Notes under the pieces: model-generated
What the model was told of the DNA's origin: nothing
Seen by the model: the letters and a program-made list of their open reading frames with translations, nothing else
The model's database searches: none
Source: Bacteroidota bacterium
Lineage (GTDB): Bacteria; Bacteroidota; Ignavibacteria; Ignavibacteriales; Ignavibacteriaceae
DNA length: 64,000 bases
Direction of reading: 5' to 3'
NCBI GenBank assembly: GCA_020161395.1
Contig: JAIUOE010000003.1
Location: 186,001 to 250,000 of the forward strand
Position numbers and translations under genes: made by a program
Shown here: positions 8,325 to 17,001 of the stretch, piece after piece
How positions within the stretch are numbered: the first letter of the stretch is position 1
How the letters are laid out: every line of letters begins with the position of its first letter

Positions 8325-9653
8325 TCAATTTCCTGTAAGAATTACTTGGTTCCTGCTCTCTTTAACAAAATACTTTTTGACGGCATTTTGAATATCCTGA
8401 GGAGTTATGTCCATCATCTGGGTGTAAAATTCATCAAGTATTTCGATATCTCCCGAAAGCGTAATAAACATCGGCAGAACTGAGGCGACCGCCTCGGGAC
8501 TGTCTAGACCCATGAGGAACTGGTATTTCATCCTCTTCTTCAATTTGTCCAACTGTTCCTTTGAGACCAGATTGTTTTTGTAATAATCAATCGTTTTTTC
8601 GATTTCCTGGTTAACATAATCCAGATCTTTCTCCGCTTTAACTCTCGAATAGATCATAAATGGAAACGGATCCCTTCTGGTCTGAGCTCCACCGGCAATA
8701 AACTGGACTTTTTGTTCGTCAAGCACGAGTTTTTTGTACAATTCACTCGTCTCTCCAAAGGCAATATCCGCAAACGGGATCATCGACATATAACCTTTGT
8801 TAAAAACATTAAATCCATCATACTTGTATCCGATTGCCAGAAGAGGAAGAGTTTTACCGTCATATTTAATTTTTGCTTCCCTCGGCGCTGTTTGCTTTGG
8901 CTCCATTTCAATTTTTGGAGGAGTATAGCCTGTTTTCCATGATGAATAATATTTTTCGACCATTCCCGTCACACTCGCTACATCAAAGTCACCTGTAATA
9001 ACGAGAACACAATTTTCGGGTCTGTAGTAACGATTGTAAAAAGAGAGACTGTATTCATACTGGTTTGGCATCTCTTTTATGTCAGCTTCAAATCCGATAG
9101 TCGTATGCTTATAAGTGTGTTTGTCAAAAGCCATATCCTGAAATTTTTCAAAAAGCACTGAAAACGGATTTGTGACACTTTTTCTGTATTCACCGTAAAC
9201 AGCACCTGCTTCCGTCATAAACTGGTCTTTTTTATAATTCAGATTTTGGAAACGGTCGGATTCCAGATCCATGACCTTATCCAGGTCTTCTGCAGCAAAA
9301 TTCAAATGGTAAACCGTAAGGTCATCATCTGTATAGGCATTTGCATCGGCACCGATGGAAGTGGTAACCGAGTCGTAAAGCGGATACTTGTTAGTACCGC
9401 GAAACATCATGTGCTCAAAAAAGTGGGCAAATCCGCTTTTTCCGGGTTCCCACTCGTCACGGCTTCCCGTTCTGACGACGGTATAGTATGAAACCAGACC
9501 GCTTCCCGGCATCGGGATAAGAAGGGCTTTAAATCCGTTTTGAAGTGTAACCCTGTGAACTTTGTAAGGGAAAACACCACCGGCAAATATTTCAGTAGCT
9601 GTCATGATAATTAATAGCAGGATAATTTTAGTTATTGAATAACCGGGTTTCAT
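8325..9653 (-). CDS. M16-family zinc metallopeptidase, active subunit
   Basis: A 442-residue M16 peptidase with signal peptide. The inverted zinc motif is present as HFFEH within GFAHFFEHMMF, followed by the expected downstream Glu (EAGAVYGEYRK). These enzymes degrade short unfolded peptides in a clam-shell chamber; with the inactive paralogue encoded next it probably forms an envelope peptidase. It sits 17 bp after the dipeptide epimerase gene in the same operon, beside cell-wall peptide enzymes. The actual substrate cannot be told from sequence. Confidence 0.9.
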   Translation of the reverse strand: MKPGYSITKIILLLIIMTATEIFAGGVFPYKVHRVTLQNGFKALLIPMPGSGLVSYYTVVRTGSRDEWEPGKSGFAHFFEHMMFRGTNKYPLYDSVTTSIGADANAYTDDDLTVYHLNFAAEDLDKVMDLESDRFQNLNYKKDQFMTEAGAVYGEYRKSVTNPFSVLFEKFQDMAFDKHTYKHTTIGFEADIKEMPNQYEYSLSFYNRYYRPENCVLVITGDFDVASVTGMVEKYYSSWKTGYTPPKIEMEPKQTAPREAKIKYDGKTLPLLAIGYKYDGFNVFNKGYMSMIPFADIAFGETSELYKKLVLDEQKVQFIAGGAQTRRDPFPFMIYSRVKAEKDLDYVNQEIEKTIDYYKNNLVSKEQLDKLKKRMKYQFLMGLDSPEAVASVLPMFITLSGDIEILDEFYTQMMDITPQDIQNAVKKYFVKESRNQVILTGN

Positions 9654-9670
9654 TAAGATGTCTCCGTTAA

Positions 9671-10801
9671 TTAAATTTTTTCTATTCCAATTCCTGGTAA
9701 CGATGAAAGAGTAACCTTTCCATCCGTTATTGTAGTTCCTTTATAAATATCATTGCTGATGAGAAGTGCTCCATCAAGATCAGCCCATAACGCCATCGGT
9801 GAAAGCTGTGCTGCGGCTGAAATGGCGCATGAAGTCTCGGTCATACAACCTATCATCACTTTTAAACCCAATCCATCAGCAAGACTTACCATCTTGTTGG
9901 CTGTTCTCATTCCGCCACATTTCATCAGTTTGATGTTGATACCTGAGTAAACTCCCTTAGCCTTTAGAACATCCGCAAGCCCCTGAACCGCTTCATCGCC
10001 TATGGTTGGCAGAGGGCTGTTTTGGGTAAGCCATGCGTTATCGTCAAGATTCTTTTTGTCCATCGGCTGTTCGACAAAAACAACACCTTTTTCTTTGAGC
10101 CAATGAATCATGTCCAGAGCCGCCTGTTTGTCCTTCCAACCCTGATTAACATCGACACAAATCGGTTTATCGGTAACCGAGCGAATGGTTTCAATCATCT
10201 CTTTATCCGTATCACGACCGAGTTTTACCTTAAGTATTTTGTACTCGGCAGCTTCCCGTACTTTCTCTTTTACCACTTCCGGTTTGTCTATTCCTATTGT
10301 AAAACTTGTATTAGGAGTTTTGGCAGGATCGTAACCCCAGATTTTATACCAGGGCTGTCCGATCAATTTACCGACCAGATCATGCAAGGCTATGTCAACC
10401 GAGGCTTTTGCAGCGTAGTTCCCTGTATCCACAGTATCGATGTAATCTACTATCTCTTCCAGTTTGAAAGGGTCACTGAATTGATCAAGTTTCACTTTTG
10501 AAAGAAAAGCAGTTGCCGTCTCGTGACTTTCACCCAAATAGGGTGGCATTGAGGCTTCACCGTAACCCGTAACATCTCCAAACTGAATTTCAGTAAGCAT
10601 TACTGGAGTGGTGGTTCTTGAACTCGTTGCAAGAGTAAAAACATGTTTTAGTTCAAGGGTATAAGGTCTGAAACTTAACTTTAGTTTATTGCTGTTCATT
10701 TTATTTATTGCGAATTTTGTTATTGAGGCTCCATTTCCTGCCACTACCGCAGCTCCTGCCAGTAACGAAGCTTTTTTTATAAAATCTCTTCTGGAATCCA
10801 T
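9671..10801 (-). CDS. Tat-exported dipeptide epimerase (enolase superfamily)
   Basis: Enolase-superfamily enzyme of the L-Ala-D/L-Glu (dipeptide) epimerase group. The start is placed at 10801 (MDSRRDF) because it begins the twin-arginine signal SRRDFIKK and leaves a 7-bp gap to the previous gene; the longer reading would overlap that gene by 50 bp. The barrel domain shows the KxK motif (LKVKLG), metal ligands in VDVNQG, VEQP and IGDEA, and the second catalytic Lys in NIKLMKCGG. About 376 residues. It follows an NlpC/P60 endopeptidase gene, the pairing seen in the Bacillus ykf murein-peptide operon (YkfB with YkfC). A Tat signal is unusual for this family and suggests work in the periplasm. 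Exact dipeptide specificity is unknown. Confidence 0.85.
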   Translation of the reverse strand: MDSRRDFIKKASLLAGAAVVAGNGASITKFAINKMNSNKLKLSFRPYTLELKHVFTLATSSRTTTPVMLTEIQFGDVTGYGEASMPPYLGESHETATAFLSKVKLDQFSDPFKLEEIVDYIDTVDTGNYAAKASVDIALHDLVGKLIGQPWYKIWGYDPAKTPNTSFTIGIDKPEVVKEKVREAAEYKILKVKLGRDTDKEMIETIRSVTDKPICVDVNQGWKDKQAALDMIHWLKEKGVVFVEQPMDKKNLDDNAWLTQNSPLPTIGDEAVQGLADVLKAKGVYSGINIKLMKCGGMRTANKMVSLADGLGLKVMIGCMTETSCAISAAAQLSPMALWADLDGALLISNDIYKGTTITDGKVTLSSLPGIGIEKI

Positions 10802-10808
10802 TATCGTC

Positions 10809-11999
10809 TCATTTGATATAGTCTGAAACCGAAATCTTTTTAATTCCGGGTGAATCAACCTTGGTCAAAATCCTTCTTGCCGAGACAAGCATCCCGGTTC
10901 TGTAAGCGCTAAAGATCGGGCTTGCGGAGTCAAAACTGTTAATACCCACCATCCCGGCTGCATGGATAAATTCTTTGTTCCCCATGTAAATGCCAACATG
11001 AGTAATTCGCTGTTTTTTCCCCTCCTCGGGTTTAGGACCAAAGAAGAGCAAATCCCCTCTTTTCAGGTTATCATATCCTTTTGAAACATCGACCTCCTCA
11101 CCATACAGACACTGTTGAGAGGCATCCCTGGCAAGCATGATTCCATTCAGGAAATACACCGTTTTGGTAAATCCGCTGCAATCCATTCCTTTTGGGGAAG
11201 TACCGCCCCAGAGATAAGGCACTCCCAGGAATTTTTTAGCGGTTTTGATTATTGCGTTTGAATCGGGATTTTGTCCCTTGATCCATTTTTTAAGCGGTGA
11301 AGCCGATTTTTTGGATACAAAACCTTCTCTGCCATCCGGAAGTGTCACTTTATAACCGTTTTTGCCGGTCGATTTAACCTGCAGGATACCCCCTGCTGTA
11401 ATGTCCGATATTGTACCGCCTTTTGCATTCTCATCTTCATAAACAAAACCATAAACATCTGTGAAGATTACCTTGTCGGCTCTGTACCAGCCTTCCATCT
11501 CTTTTTTGGTGAACGATTGAACTCCGGCATCATCAACCCAGCCAATATATCCTTCAGGATTCTGAACCAAAAACCAATTGTCATCATCCTCTTTCAAAAT
11601 AGTGACAGGAGTTCCCATCAAAGCCTGAGTAACAAGTTCCGCAGGATGAGAAGGTTTCGATCTGATGTTCGCTACTGAAAGTGTGACCACCCCATATTCA
11701 TAACCTTTTAGGGATTTTGAAGGGAGCCTTTCAACGATATCGTTGATTGTGTAGTTATATAGCATCTTCTTCATATCTTCGAGTGCTGCCGGTACGGTAG
11801 TCTCGCCGGAGACAGTAAGGATGTTACGCGGCATATCCAAATCAAATTTAAGATCCAGAATAGCCGTCCGCTTATCCGGGGCATATTTTTCAGTAATGAC
11901 CATATATACACCATCTATCTGCGATATGGTGGCAACTTGTGCTGACATTCCGGTTCCTAAAATTAAGATCAGACATAAAACAACTGCAATATTTTTCAT
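10809..11999 (-). CDS. NlpC/P60 endopeptidase with SH3 domains
   Basis: A 396-residue exported protein. After a signal peptide (1-20) come a less conserved N-terminal domain, two bacterial SH3-like domains (about 103-160 and 180-235), and a C-terminal NlpC/P60 cysteine peptidase domain with catalytic C274 (GMDCSGF), H334 (RITHVGIY) and H346 (FIHAAG). Such enzymes cut gamma-D-glutamyl-diamino acid bonds in peptidoglycan stem peptides. The next gene encodes a dipeptide epimerase that could act on released L-Ala-D-Glu, which supports a murein turnover role. It starts 14 bp after the MBOAT gene. Confidence 0.9.
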   Translation of the reverse strand: MKNIAVVLCLILILGTGMSAQVATISQIDGVYMVITEKYAPDKRTAILDLKFDLDMPRNILTVSGETTVPAALEDMKKMLYNYTINDIVERLPSKSLKGYEYGVVTLSVANIRSKPSHPAELVTQALMGTPVTILKEDDDNWFLVQNPEGYIGWVDDAGVQSFTKKEMEGWYRADKVIFTDVYGFVYEDENAKGGTISDITAGGILQVKSTGKNGYKVTLPDGREGFVSKKSASPLKKWIKGQNPDSNAIIKTAKKFLGVPYLWGGTSPKGMDCSGFTKTVYFLNGIMLARDASQQCLYGEEVDVSKGYDNLKRGDLLFFGPKPEEGKKQRITHVGIYMGNKEFIHAAGMVGINSFDSASPIFSAYRTGMLVSARRILTKVDSPGIKKISVSDYIK

Positions 12000-12013
12000 A
12001 AACCTTCTAAAAA

Positions 12014-13525
12014 TTAAAATTCAAAATAGATAGGAGGAACCATTTCAGCCATCATTATCTGAGAAGCCAGATAGATTACGAATCCAAGAACAAGTCCCTG
12101 TGCCCAGAATGGCAAATTCATAAGCCCCGTTTTTATCTTCTCTTTTGCTCCTTCAGGGAAAAAGATGATAATGAGTCCAATCACAAAAAAGATGAGCACT
12201 CCCGGGAATCCACCATAGAACTGAGTAAAAACCACAGCGTGCAGGTTCTCTGTAATCTGTGTGTAGATCATTGGAATTTTGTCTAATGAATCAACTCTGA
12301 AGAATATCCAGGTAATGGTGATGATATTGAAAGTGATGAAACCTCTAACAAAATTCAATACTCTTCCCCCTTCCTTCACACCAGCTTTCATCAATCCTTT
12401 TGCCCGGAGTTTTTTCGTCAGCACTGAATATCCCATTATGATGCCATGAACGGTACCCCAGATGATAAAACCCCAGGTGGCTCCGTGCCAAAGTCCGCAG
12501 ACGGCAAATGTTACAATCAGCGCTATTGCATTCCCGTATTGCTTCATGTTCCTTAACCCCATTTGCATCGGGGTAAAAAGATAATCAAGCAGCCACCTCG
12601 AAAGAGAGATATGCCAGCGTCTCCAGAAATCGGCAACACTTGTGGCTTTATATGGTGAATTGAAGTTGTCGATAATTTTGTATCCGAACAGCAAAGCCAT
12701 CCCCACAGCCATGTCAGAATAACCCGAAAAATCGAAATAAATCTGAATCGAATAGCCATATATGGCGAGTATATTCTCTGCGCCGGTGAATCTTAGAGGA
12801 TCCTCAAAGACTCTTGTGATAAAATTCAAGGATATATAGTCGGCAATAATCAGCTTTTTGATTATTCCCGAAGCAAGATAAAATACTGCCAGTCCGGTTG
12901 TCGTTTTCCCTTCCGGAGAAGTGAGGAGGTCCTGTTTAATCTGTGGAATAAACTCATCCGCCCTGTCGATAGGACCTGCCTGAATGTTCCCGAAAAAGGC
13001 AACATACAGCATAAAATCATCGAGACGGGGCAATTCCTCATATTTTTCGTAATAAATATCGAAAAGAAAGCTTAATACCTTGAATATGTAAAATGAGATA
13101 CCGATTGGAAGCATGATATCGAGTGCTGTAAATTCTGTCTCCTGAAGAGTTGCAATTTGACTGAGCACAAAATTTGTGTACTTGAAGTATGCAAGTAATC
13201 CGACATTCAGGATCACCATTCCCCAAAGTACATACCTTCGCTTGTCTGTATCAGCAATTCCGAAGAGTATCTTTCCAAAATAATAGTTTACAACCCCGAC
13301 GCCCAACAGGAGGATGAGGAATAAACCGCCAATTTTGTAGTAGATAAACGCCGAGAACAACAGTAGAAATGTAGCTCTTAATCTCTGATTCGGGTAAATT
13401 GCATGATAAACAAGAAGTCCCAAAGCAAGAAAGAACATAAAAGTAAGCGTACCAAACTGAAGCGGATTGTCCGGACTGTAAACGAACAGCCCCGCCAGTT
13501 TGGAAAAATCGATGACAGAATTCAA
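12014..13525 (-). CDS. MBOAT-family membrane O-acyltransferase (DltB/AlgI type)
   Basis: A 503-residue multi-spanning membrane protein of the MBOAT family. The conserved region FWRRWHISLS (from about 300) and the invariant catalytic His (H347 in GLWHGATW) are present. DltB and AlgI relatives move an acyl group from a cytoplasmic donor across the membrane to an exported acceptor. Directly upstream are genes for an acyl carrier protein, an acyl-AMP ligase and an SGNH protein, the same four roles as DltC, DltA and DltD. The likely job is O-acylation of an envelope glycan or lipid with an acyl group supplied by the carrier protein; the acyl group and acceptor are unknown. Confidence 0.88.
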   Translation of the reverse strand: MNSVIDFSKLAGLFVYSPDNPLQFGTLTFMFFLALGLLVYHAIYPNQRLRATFLLLFSAFIYYKIGGLFLILLLGVGVVNYYFGKILFGIADTDKRRYVLWGMVILNVGLLAYFKYTNFVLSQIATLQETEFTALDIMLPIGISFYIFKVLSFLFDIYYEKYEELPRLDDFMLYVAFFGNIQAGPIDRADEFIPQIKQDLLTSPEGKTTTGLAVFYLASGIIKKLIIADYISLNFITRVFEDPLRFTGAENILAIYGYSIQIYFDFSGYSDMAVGMALLFGYKIIDNFNSPYKATSVADFWRRWHISLSRWLLDYLFTPMQMGLRNMKQYGNAIALIVTFAVCGLWHGATWGFIIWGTVHGIIMGYSVLTKKLRAKGLMKAGVKEGGRVLNFVRGFITFNIITITWIFFRVDSLDKIPMIYTQITENLHAVVFTQFYGGFPGVLIFFVIGLIIIFFPEGAKEKIKTGLMNLPFWAQGLVLGFVIYLASQIMMAEMVPPIYFEF

Positions 13526-13537
13526 TACAGTACCTTT

Positions 13538-13768
13538 TTACGAAATTTTGGAATCGACAAGTCTCTGAAGGTCACCCAGATTTTTGCATTTAAGAACTTC
13601 AATGTGCTTCAGTCTTATCTTGTATTCTTTCTCAATCGAAAGGATCACATTGGCATGACTAAGTGAATCCCAACCGGGTACAGTATTTGCTTTAGTCTCA
13701 TCCTGAATGTCGTAATCTTCGAGTTCAAGTTGTTTAAGTATAGTATTCTTTAGTCTCTCTGATATCAT
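13538..13768 (-). CDS. Acyl carrier protein (DltC-like role)
   Basis: A 76-residue acidic acyl carrier protein with the phosphopantetheine attachment serine S35 in the GWDSLSHA motif. Length and helix pattern fit a stand-alone carrier. It lies 15 bp after an acyl-AMP ligase gene and 12 bp before the MBOAT gene, so it should receive the activated acyl group from the ligase and present it to the membrane acyltransferase. It is not the housekeeping AcpP: it has an unusual basic C-terminal third, and no fatty-acid synthesis genes flank it. Confidence 0.88.
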   Translation of the reverse strand: MISERLKNTILKQLELEDYDIQDETKANTVPGWDSLSHANVILSIEKEYKIRLKHIEVLKCKNLGDLQRLVDSKIS

Positions 13769-13783
13769 TATGGTTCTTTCTGT

Positions 13784-15490
13784 CTAATGTTTGTTCAATT
13801 CTTTCATTTCGGCGATTCTCTCTTTGTTGGCTTTTCTGCTCGGTTTACCGGCAGAACTTTTAATCAGCCATCTTGGAGGTACAAGATATACATGCGTGAT
13901 CGTAAGATCAACCGAAGTCCCTTTCTCCTTCACACGCTGAATCAGTCGTTTTTTCTCTTTCTCGTCAGTTAGTGGAGTTTCGGCAACAACGCTGATTTCC
14001 TCCGTGCCGAGTTCCACATTATCTTCGCCGAATGCAATTACCCTGCCCGGGATGATGTCGCTTACCACTCCAATGGCATCTTCGACATCTTCGGGATAAA
14101 TGTTTTTACCGGCGACAATAATTATGTCTTTTTTACGGCCAATTACGAAGAGTTCATCATTCTGTTTAAAGCCGTAATCTCCGCTGTGATACCAGCGATC
14201 CTTGAGAACTTCAGCAGTTTTTTCAGGGTAGTTTCTGTAGCCGTCGAACATAGAAACCGATGTGATGATTATCTCGCCAACTCCATGTTCAGGAAGCTCA
14301 TTACCTTTCTCATCAACAATCCTTACTTCACATCCTTTTATTACCTTTCCGGAAGAAACGCAGATTCTTGATGTTTTCCCCGGAATTGGTGGAGTGACCA
14401 CTCCCTGAGCAAGGCTTTCACGATCCACTTCGATGGTGGTAATCGGTTTACCCGGTTCTGTTTGTGTTGCGGCAAATGTTGTTTCTGCCATCGCATAGGA
14501 AGCCGATAAACCGAGAGGATTAAATCCATATTTGCCAAAAGCGGCATTAAATTTTTTATGACTCTCGTTTCTTACAGGTTCACTGCAGTTAATCACAAGT
14601 CGCAAAGATTCGAGGGAAACAGATTCCATCTCATCCTCCTCAATCCTGTCAGCCATGAAATTGTAGGCAAAATTAGGCAGCCAGCACACTGTGGCTTTTT
14701 CCGCATTCAAAGCTTCGAACTGTAGTGAAGGCGCAAGCACCCACTCAAAAGGATCAACCTGCACAGAAGTTATTCCAAATGCAAGTGGAAGATGGAAAGC
14801 AGCTATCAGCCCCATGTCATGATATAATGGAAGCCAGCTTACAATTTTGTCATCCTCAGTCAGATTTATTGAAAGGGCGTAGTTGTCCACATGATCCAAA
14901 ACTGCCCGCTGGGAGAGCAGCACCGGTTTCTGAAGTCCCGTTGTTCCTGATGAATGTTGCAGAAGGAAAGGATCTGATTCAACAATTGAGTCTCTGACTG
15001 ATGTCAAATCATTAATTTCTTCTGCTGAGGGTGAAAATTCTCTCTCCCATTCCAAAGGAAAGAAGAGCCCTTTTATCGTACTCCCCTCGTGGTGCACGAG
15101 CGGGGCAATAATCGGTTCAAGGTCCGCTTCAGTAAATATCCAGTCGAGTCCGGAGCGCTGGGACATCCCTTCCACACCGGATTTAAACTTGTCAGGATGA
15201 AGTCTGGGATTTGGATATGCAAGCACTGCCGGGATGGCACCCAAGCCTGCTACACCGAGATATAAAGGGAAAAACATCGGGTTGTGCCTGATTATGATGG
15301 CACACACTTCATTTCTCTTTATTCCCTGTTTCTTTAATAAAATGGAAAATTTGTTGGCGGTTTCCAACAAATCTTTGAATGACCATCTAAATGGTTCCTC
15401 ACCGGCTCTCCAGTGAACTATGGCGTCTTTATTGGGAAAACGCCGGGAGTTATCCTCCCAGCGTTGCCAAACATTATTATAATGTTTCAA
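13784..15490 (-). CDS. Acyl-AMP ligase (fatty acyl-AMP ligase-like)
   Basis: A 568-residue ANL-superfamily adenylating enzyme. The phosphate-binding motif is LLQHSSGTTGLQKP (177-189), followed by WLPLYHDMGL, a feature of fatty acyl-AMP ligases, and YHSGDYGF with RKKDIIIVAGKNIYPED near the C-terminal hinge. Such ligases load acyl groups on carrier proteins rather than on CoA. The adjacent ACP gene supports this. In the cassette it takes the DltA position. The substrate is probably a fatty or other carboxylic acid rather than D-alanine, as the sequence resembles fatty acyl-AMP ligases; this is an inference from overall motif pattern. Confidence 0.87.
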   Translation of the reverse strand: MKHYNNVWQRWEDNSRRFPNKDAIVHWRAGEEPFRWSFKDLLETANKFSILLKKQGIKRNEVCAIIIRHNPMFFPLYLGVAGLGAIPAVLAYPNPRLHPDKFKSGVEGMSQRSGLDWIFTEADLEPIIAPLVHHEGSTIKGLFFPLEWEREFSPSAEEINDLTSVRDSIVESDPFLLQHSSGTTGLQKPVLLSQRAVLDHVDNYALSINLTEDDKIVSWLPLYHDMGLIAAFHLPLAFGITSVQVDPFEWVLAPSLQFEALNAEKATVCWLPNFAYNFMADRIEEDEMESVSLESLRLVINCSEPVRNESHKKFNAAFGKYGFNPLGLSASYAMAETTFAATQTEPGKPITTIEVDRESLAQGVVTPPIPGKTSRICVSSGKVIKGCEVRIVDEKGNELPEHGVGEIIITSVSMFDGYRNYPEKTAEVLKDRWYHSGDYGFKQNDELFVIGRKKDIIIVAGKNIYPEDVEDAIGVVSDIIPGRVIAFGEDNVELGTEEISVVAETPLTDEKEKKRLIQRVKEKGTSVDLTITHVYLVPPRWLIKSSAGKPSRKANKERIAEMKELNKH

Positions 15491-15503
15491 ATGGTTCTCT
15501 AAG

Positions 15504-16871
15504 TTAGTTTTTACCGTAATAATCCATCAGTGCATCAAAAAGCATGCGGGCTACTTTCTTATAACCTTCTGCACTGAGATGTGTCATGTCAGCAGTGGTA
15601 AGTTTGTCTTTGCCCCAACGCTCCATTGCACCTTCGCCACCCATCGCAGCAAAAAGATCCCAGAACGCAACACCGGCTTTCGAAGCGACATTCTTTTGGA
15701 CTGTTACAAGTTTTTTCACCATATCGTTTGTTTCGAACTTCGAACCGACTTTTTTGCCTTTATCTCCAACTCCGACAATCAGGATTGGAACACCGGGCAT
15801 TGCACTCTTAATATGGTTTACCACATCGGTAAATTCTTTTTCATAGTTCGTTGTGTTTTTCACTTTGTCTACTGAGTTCAGACCAAAACTTAGAATTACC
15901 AAATCATAGTTCAAATAGCCATGAAAAGCTTTGATGTTATCTTTTGGAATTCTTTTGAGAGCGTTACCATCATCTCCTCTAAGCGGGAAATTATCTACAT
16001 AAACGCCGTTGCCGGATTCGAGGCTTACTCCATAAAGTGCAGCCTGATTGTCTTTGTCAGCAGTAAGTTTGAATGATTTTGAACCTTTGTAGGTAATGTC
16101 AGTGACATTTACACCTTTTCCGGATTTGAATGGAGCTGAATTTTCGCCACCTTTATCAAATTCGTATTTGAAATTACCTGAACCTTCTGTGTAGAATACT
16201 CTCACTTTGTCGAAAGTTCTTACAGTTTTATATTTCCAGGTTGTTTCATACTTTACCCAGCTTCCGCTTTTTGGAACAAAGACTCCACCGGAAATACCTG
16301 CGCCTCTTTTAGGGTTGCCGTTGATTACGAGCTGTGAGTCCCAGTTTCCCGAAAAATCAAGTTTCGTGGTTGCTCTGTATGCTTTATCCTGAGTAGTAAT
16401 TGCAACAAAACCGACACCGGTTCCGCCGAATTTCTCCTGAAGTGCTTCGCGGAAATCTGCACAAATATTGTCACCTTCAATGGCTGAATCTCCAAAATAA
16501 GCAATTCTTACAGTACCGCTTTTTGAGCCCTTTAAAGCAGAGGCAAATCCTTTAAGCTGGGATGTGTTTCCCGAAATGGGTACTTTCGATTGTAAATCAC
16601 CCTCAATTCTAAGCTCAGAACTGTAATTCTCGACACTTAAAACATCGTTGTTCACGAGTACGCCATAAGCATCAGCGAGCCCTCTGAAATAGTTGTATTC
16701 ATCAATTCTTTGAGTTATCTCGTCAGCTTTTACATCCGAAAGAACATCCACTTTCTTGGTTGTAAAAGGACCGATTTCGATTCCTTCGGGGATGTAAGTA
16801 AAACCGTACATGGTAATAGCGGCGATTGCCAACAGGAGGAAAGACCGAAATCCGGCAAATTTGTTTGACAT
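15504..16871 (-). CDS. Membrane-anchored SGNH/GDSL hydrolase-like protein (DltD-like position)
   Basis: About 455 residues. The start is set at 16871 because GGAG lies 8 bp before that ATG; the in-frame ATG at 16883 and the longer reading lack a ribosome site. One N-terminal transmembrane segment is followed by an extracytoplasmic domain with SGNH blocks: GDS in IAYFGDSAIEG, FGLNS in block III and the DMTH catalytic Asp-His near the C terminus. In AlgJ/AlgX, PatB and DltD such proteins complete acyl transfer to the glycan. It is the first gene of the envelope operon, 13 bp ahead of the acyl-AMP ligase gene. Confidence 0.82.
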   Translation of the reverse strand: MSNKFAGFRSFLLLAIAAITMYGFTYIPEGIEIGPFTTKKVDVLSDVKADEITQRIDEYNYFRGLADAYGVLVNNDVLSVENYSSELRIEGDLQSKVPISGNTSQLKGFASALKGSKSGTVRIAYFGDSAIEGDNICADFREALQEKFGGTGVGFVAITTQDKAYRATTKLDFSGNWDSQLVINGNPKRGAGISGGVFVPKSGSWVKYETTWKYKTVRTFDKVRVFYTEGSGNFKYEFDKGGENSAPFKSGKGVNVTDITYKGSKSFKLTADKDNQAALYGVSLESGNGVYVDNFPLRGDDGNALKRIPKDNIKAFHGYLNYDLVILSFGLNSVDKVKNTTNYEKEFTDVVNHIKSAMPGVPILIVGVGDKGKKVGSKFETNDMVKKLVTVQKNVASKAGVAFWDLFAAMGGEGAMERWGKDKLTTADMTHLSAEGYKKVARMLFDALMDYYGKN

Positions 16872-17001
16872 GTTATTCTCCATATTAAATTGTTTTCGGT
16901 TAACGAAAAATGAGGTCTGATTTAAATACAAATTTAATAAATTATTCCGATAAATCGCATTATATTAGCAAACAAGATTGCAAAATAATCCATTAAAAGT
17001 C

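Noticed and set aside
10803-10815. TCTCATTTGA resembling the palindromic enhancer half-site
   Set aside because: Only the left arm matches, and it lies between two closely spaced operon genes with no promoter.
10802-10858. Longer N terminus of the dipeptide epimerase
   Set aside because: It would overlap the previous gene by 50 bp and bury the twin-arginine signal that starts at 10801.
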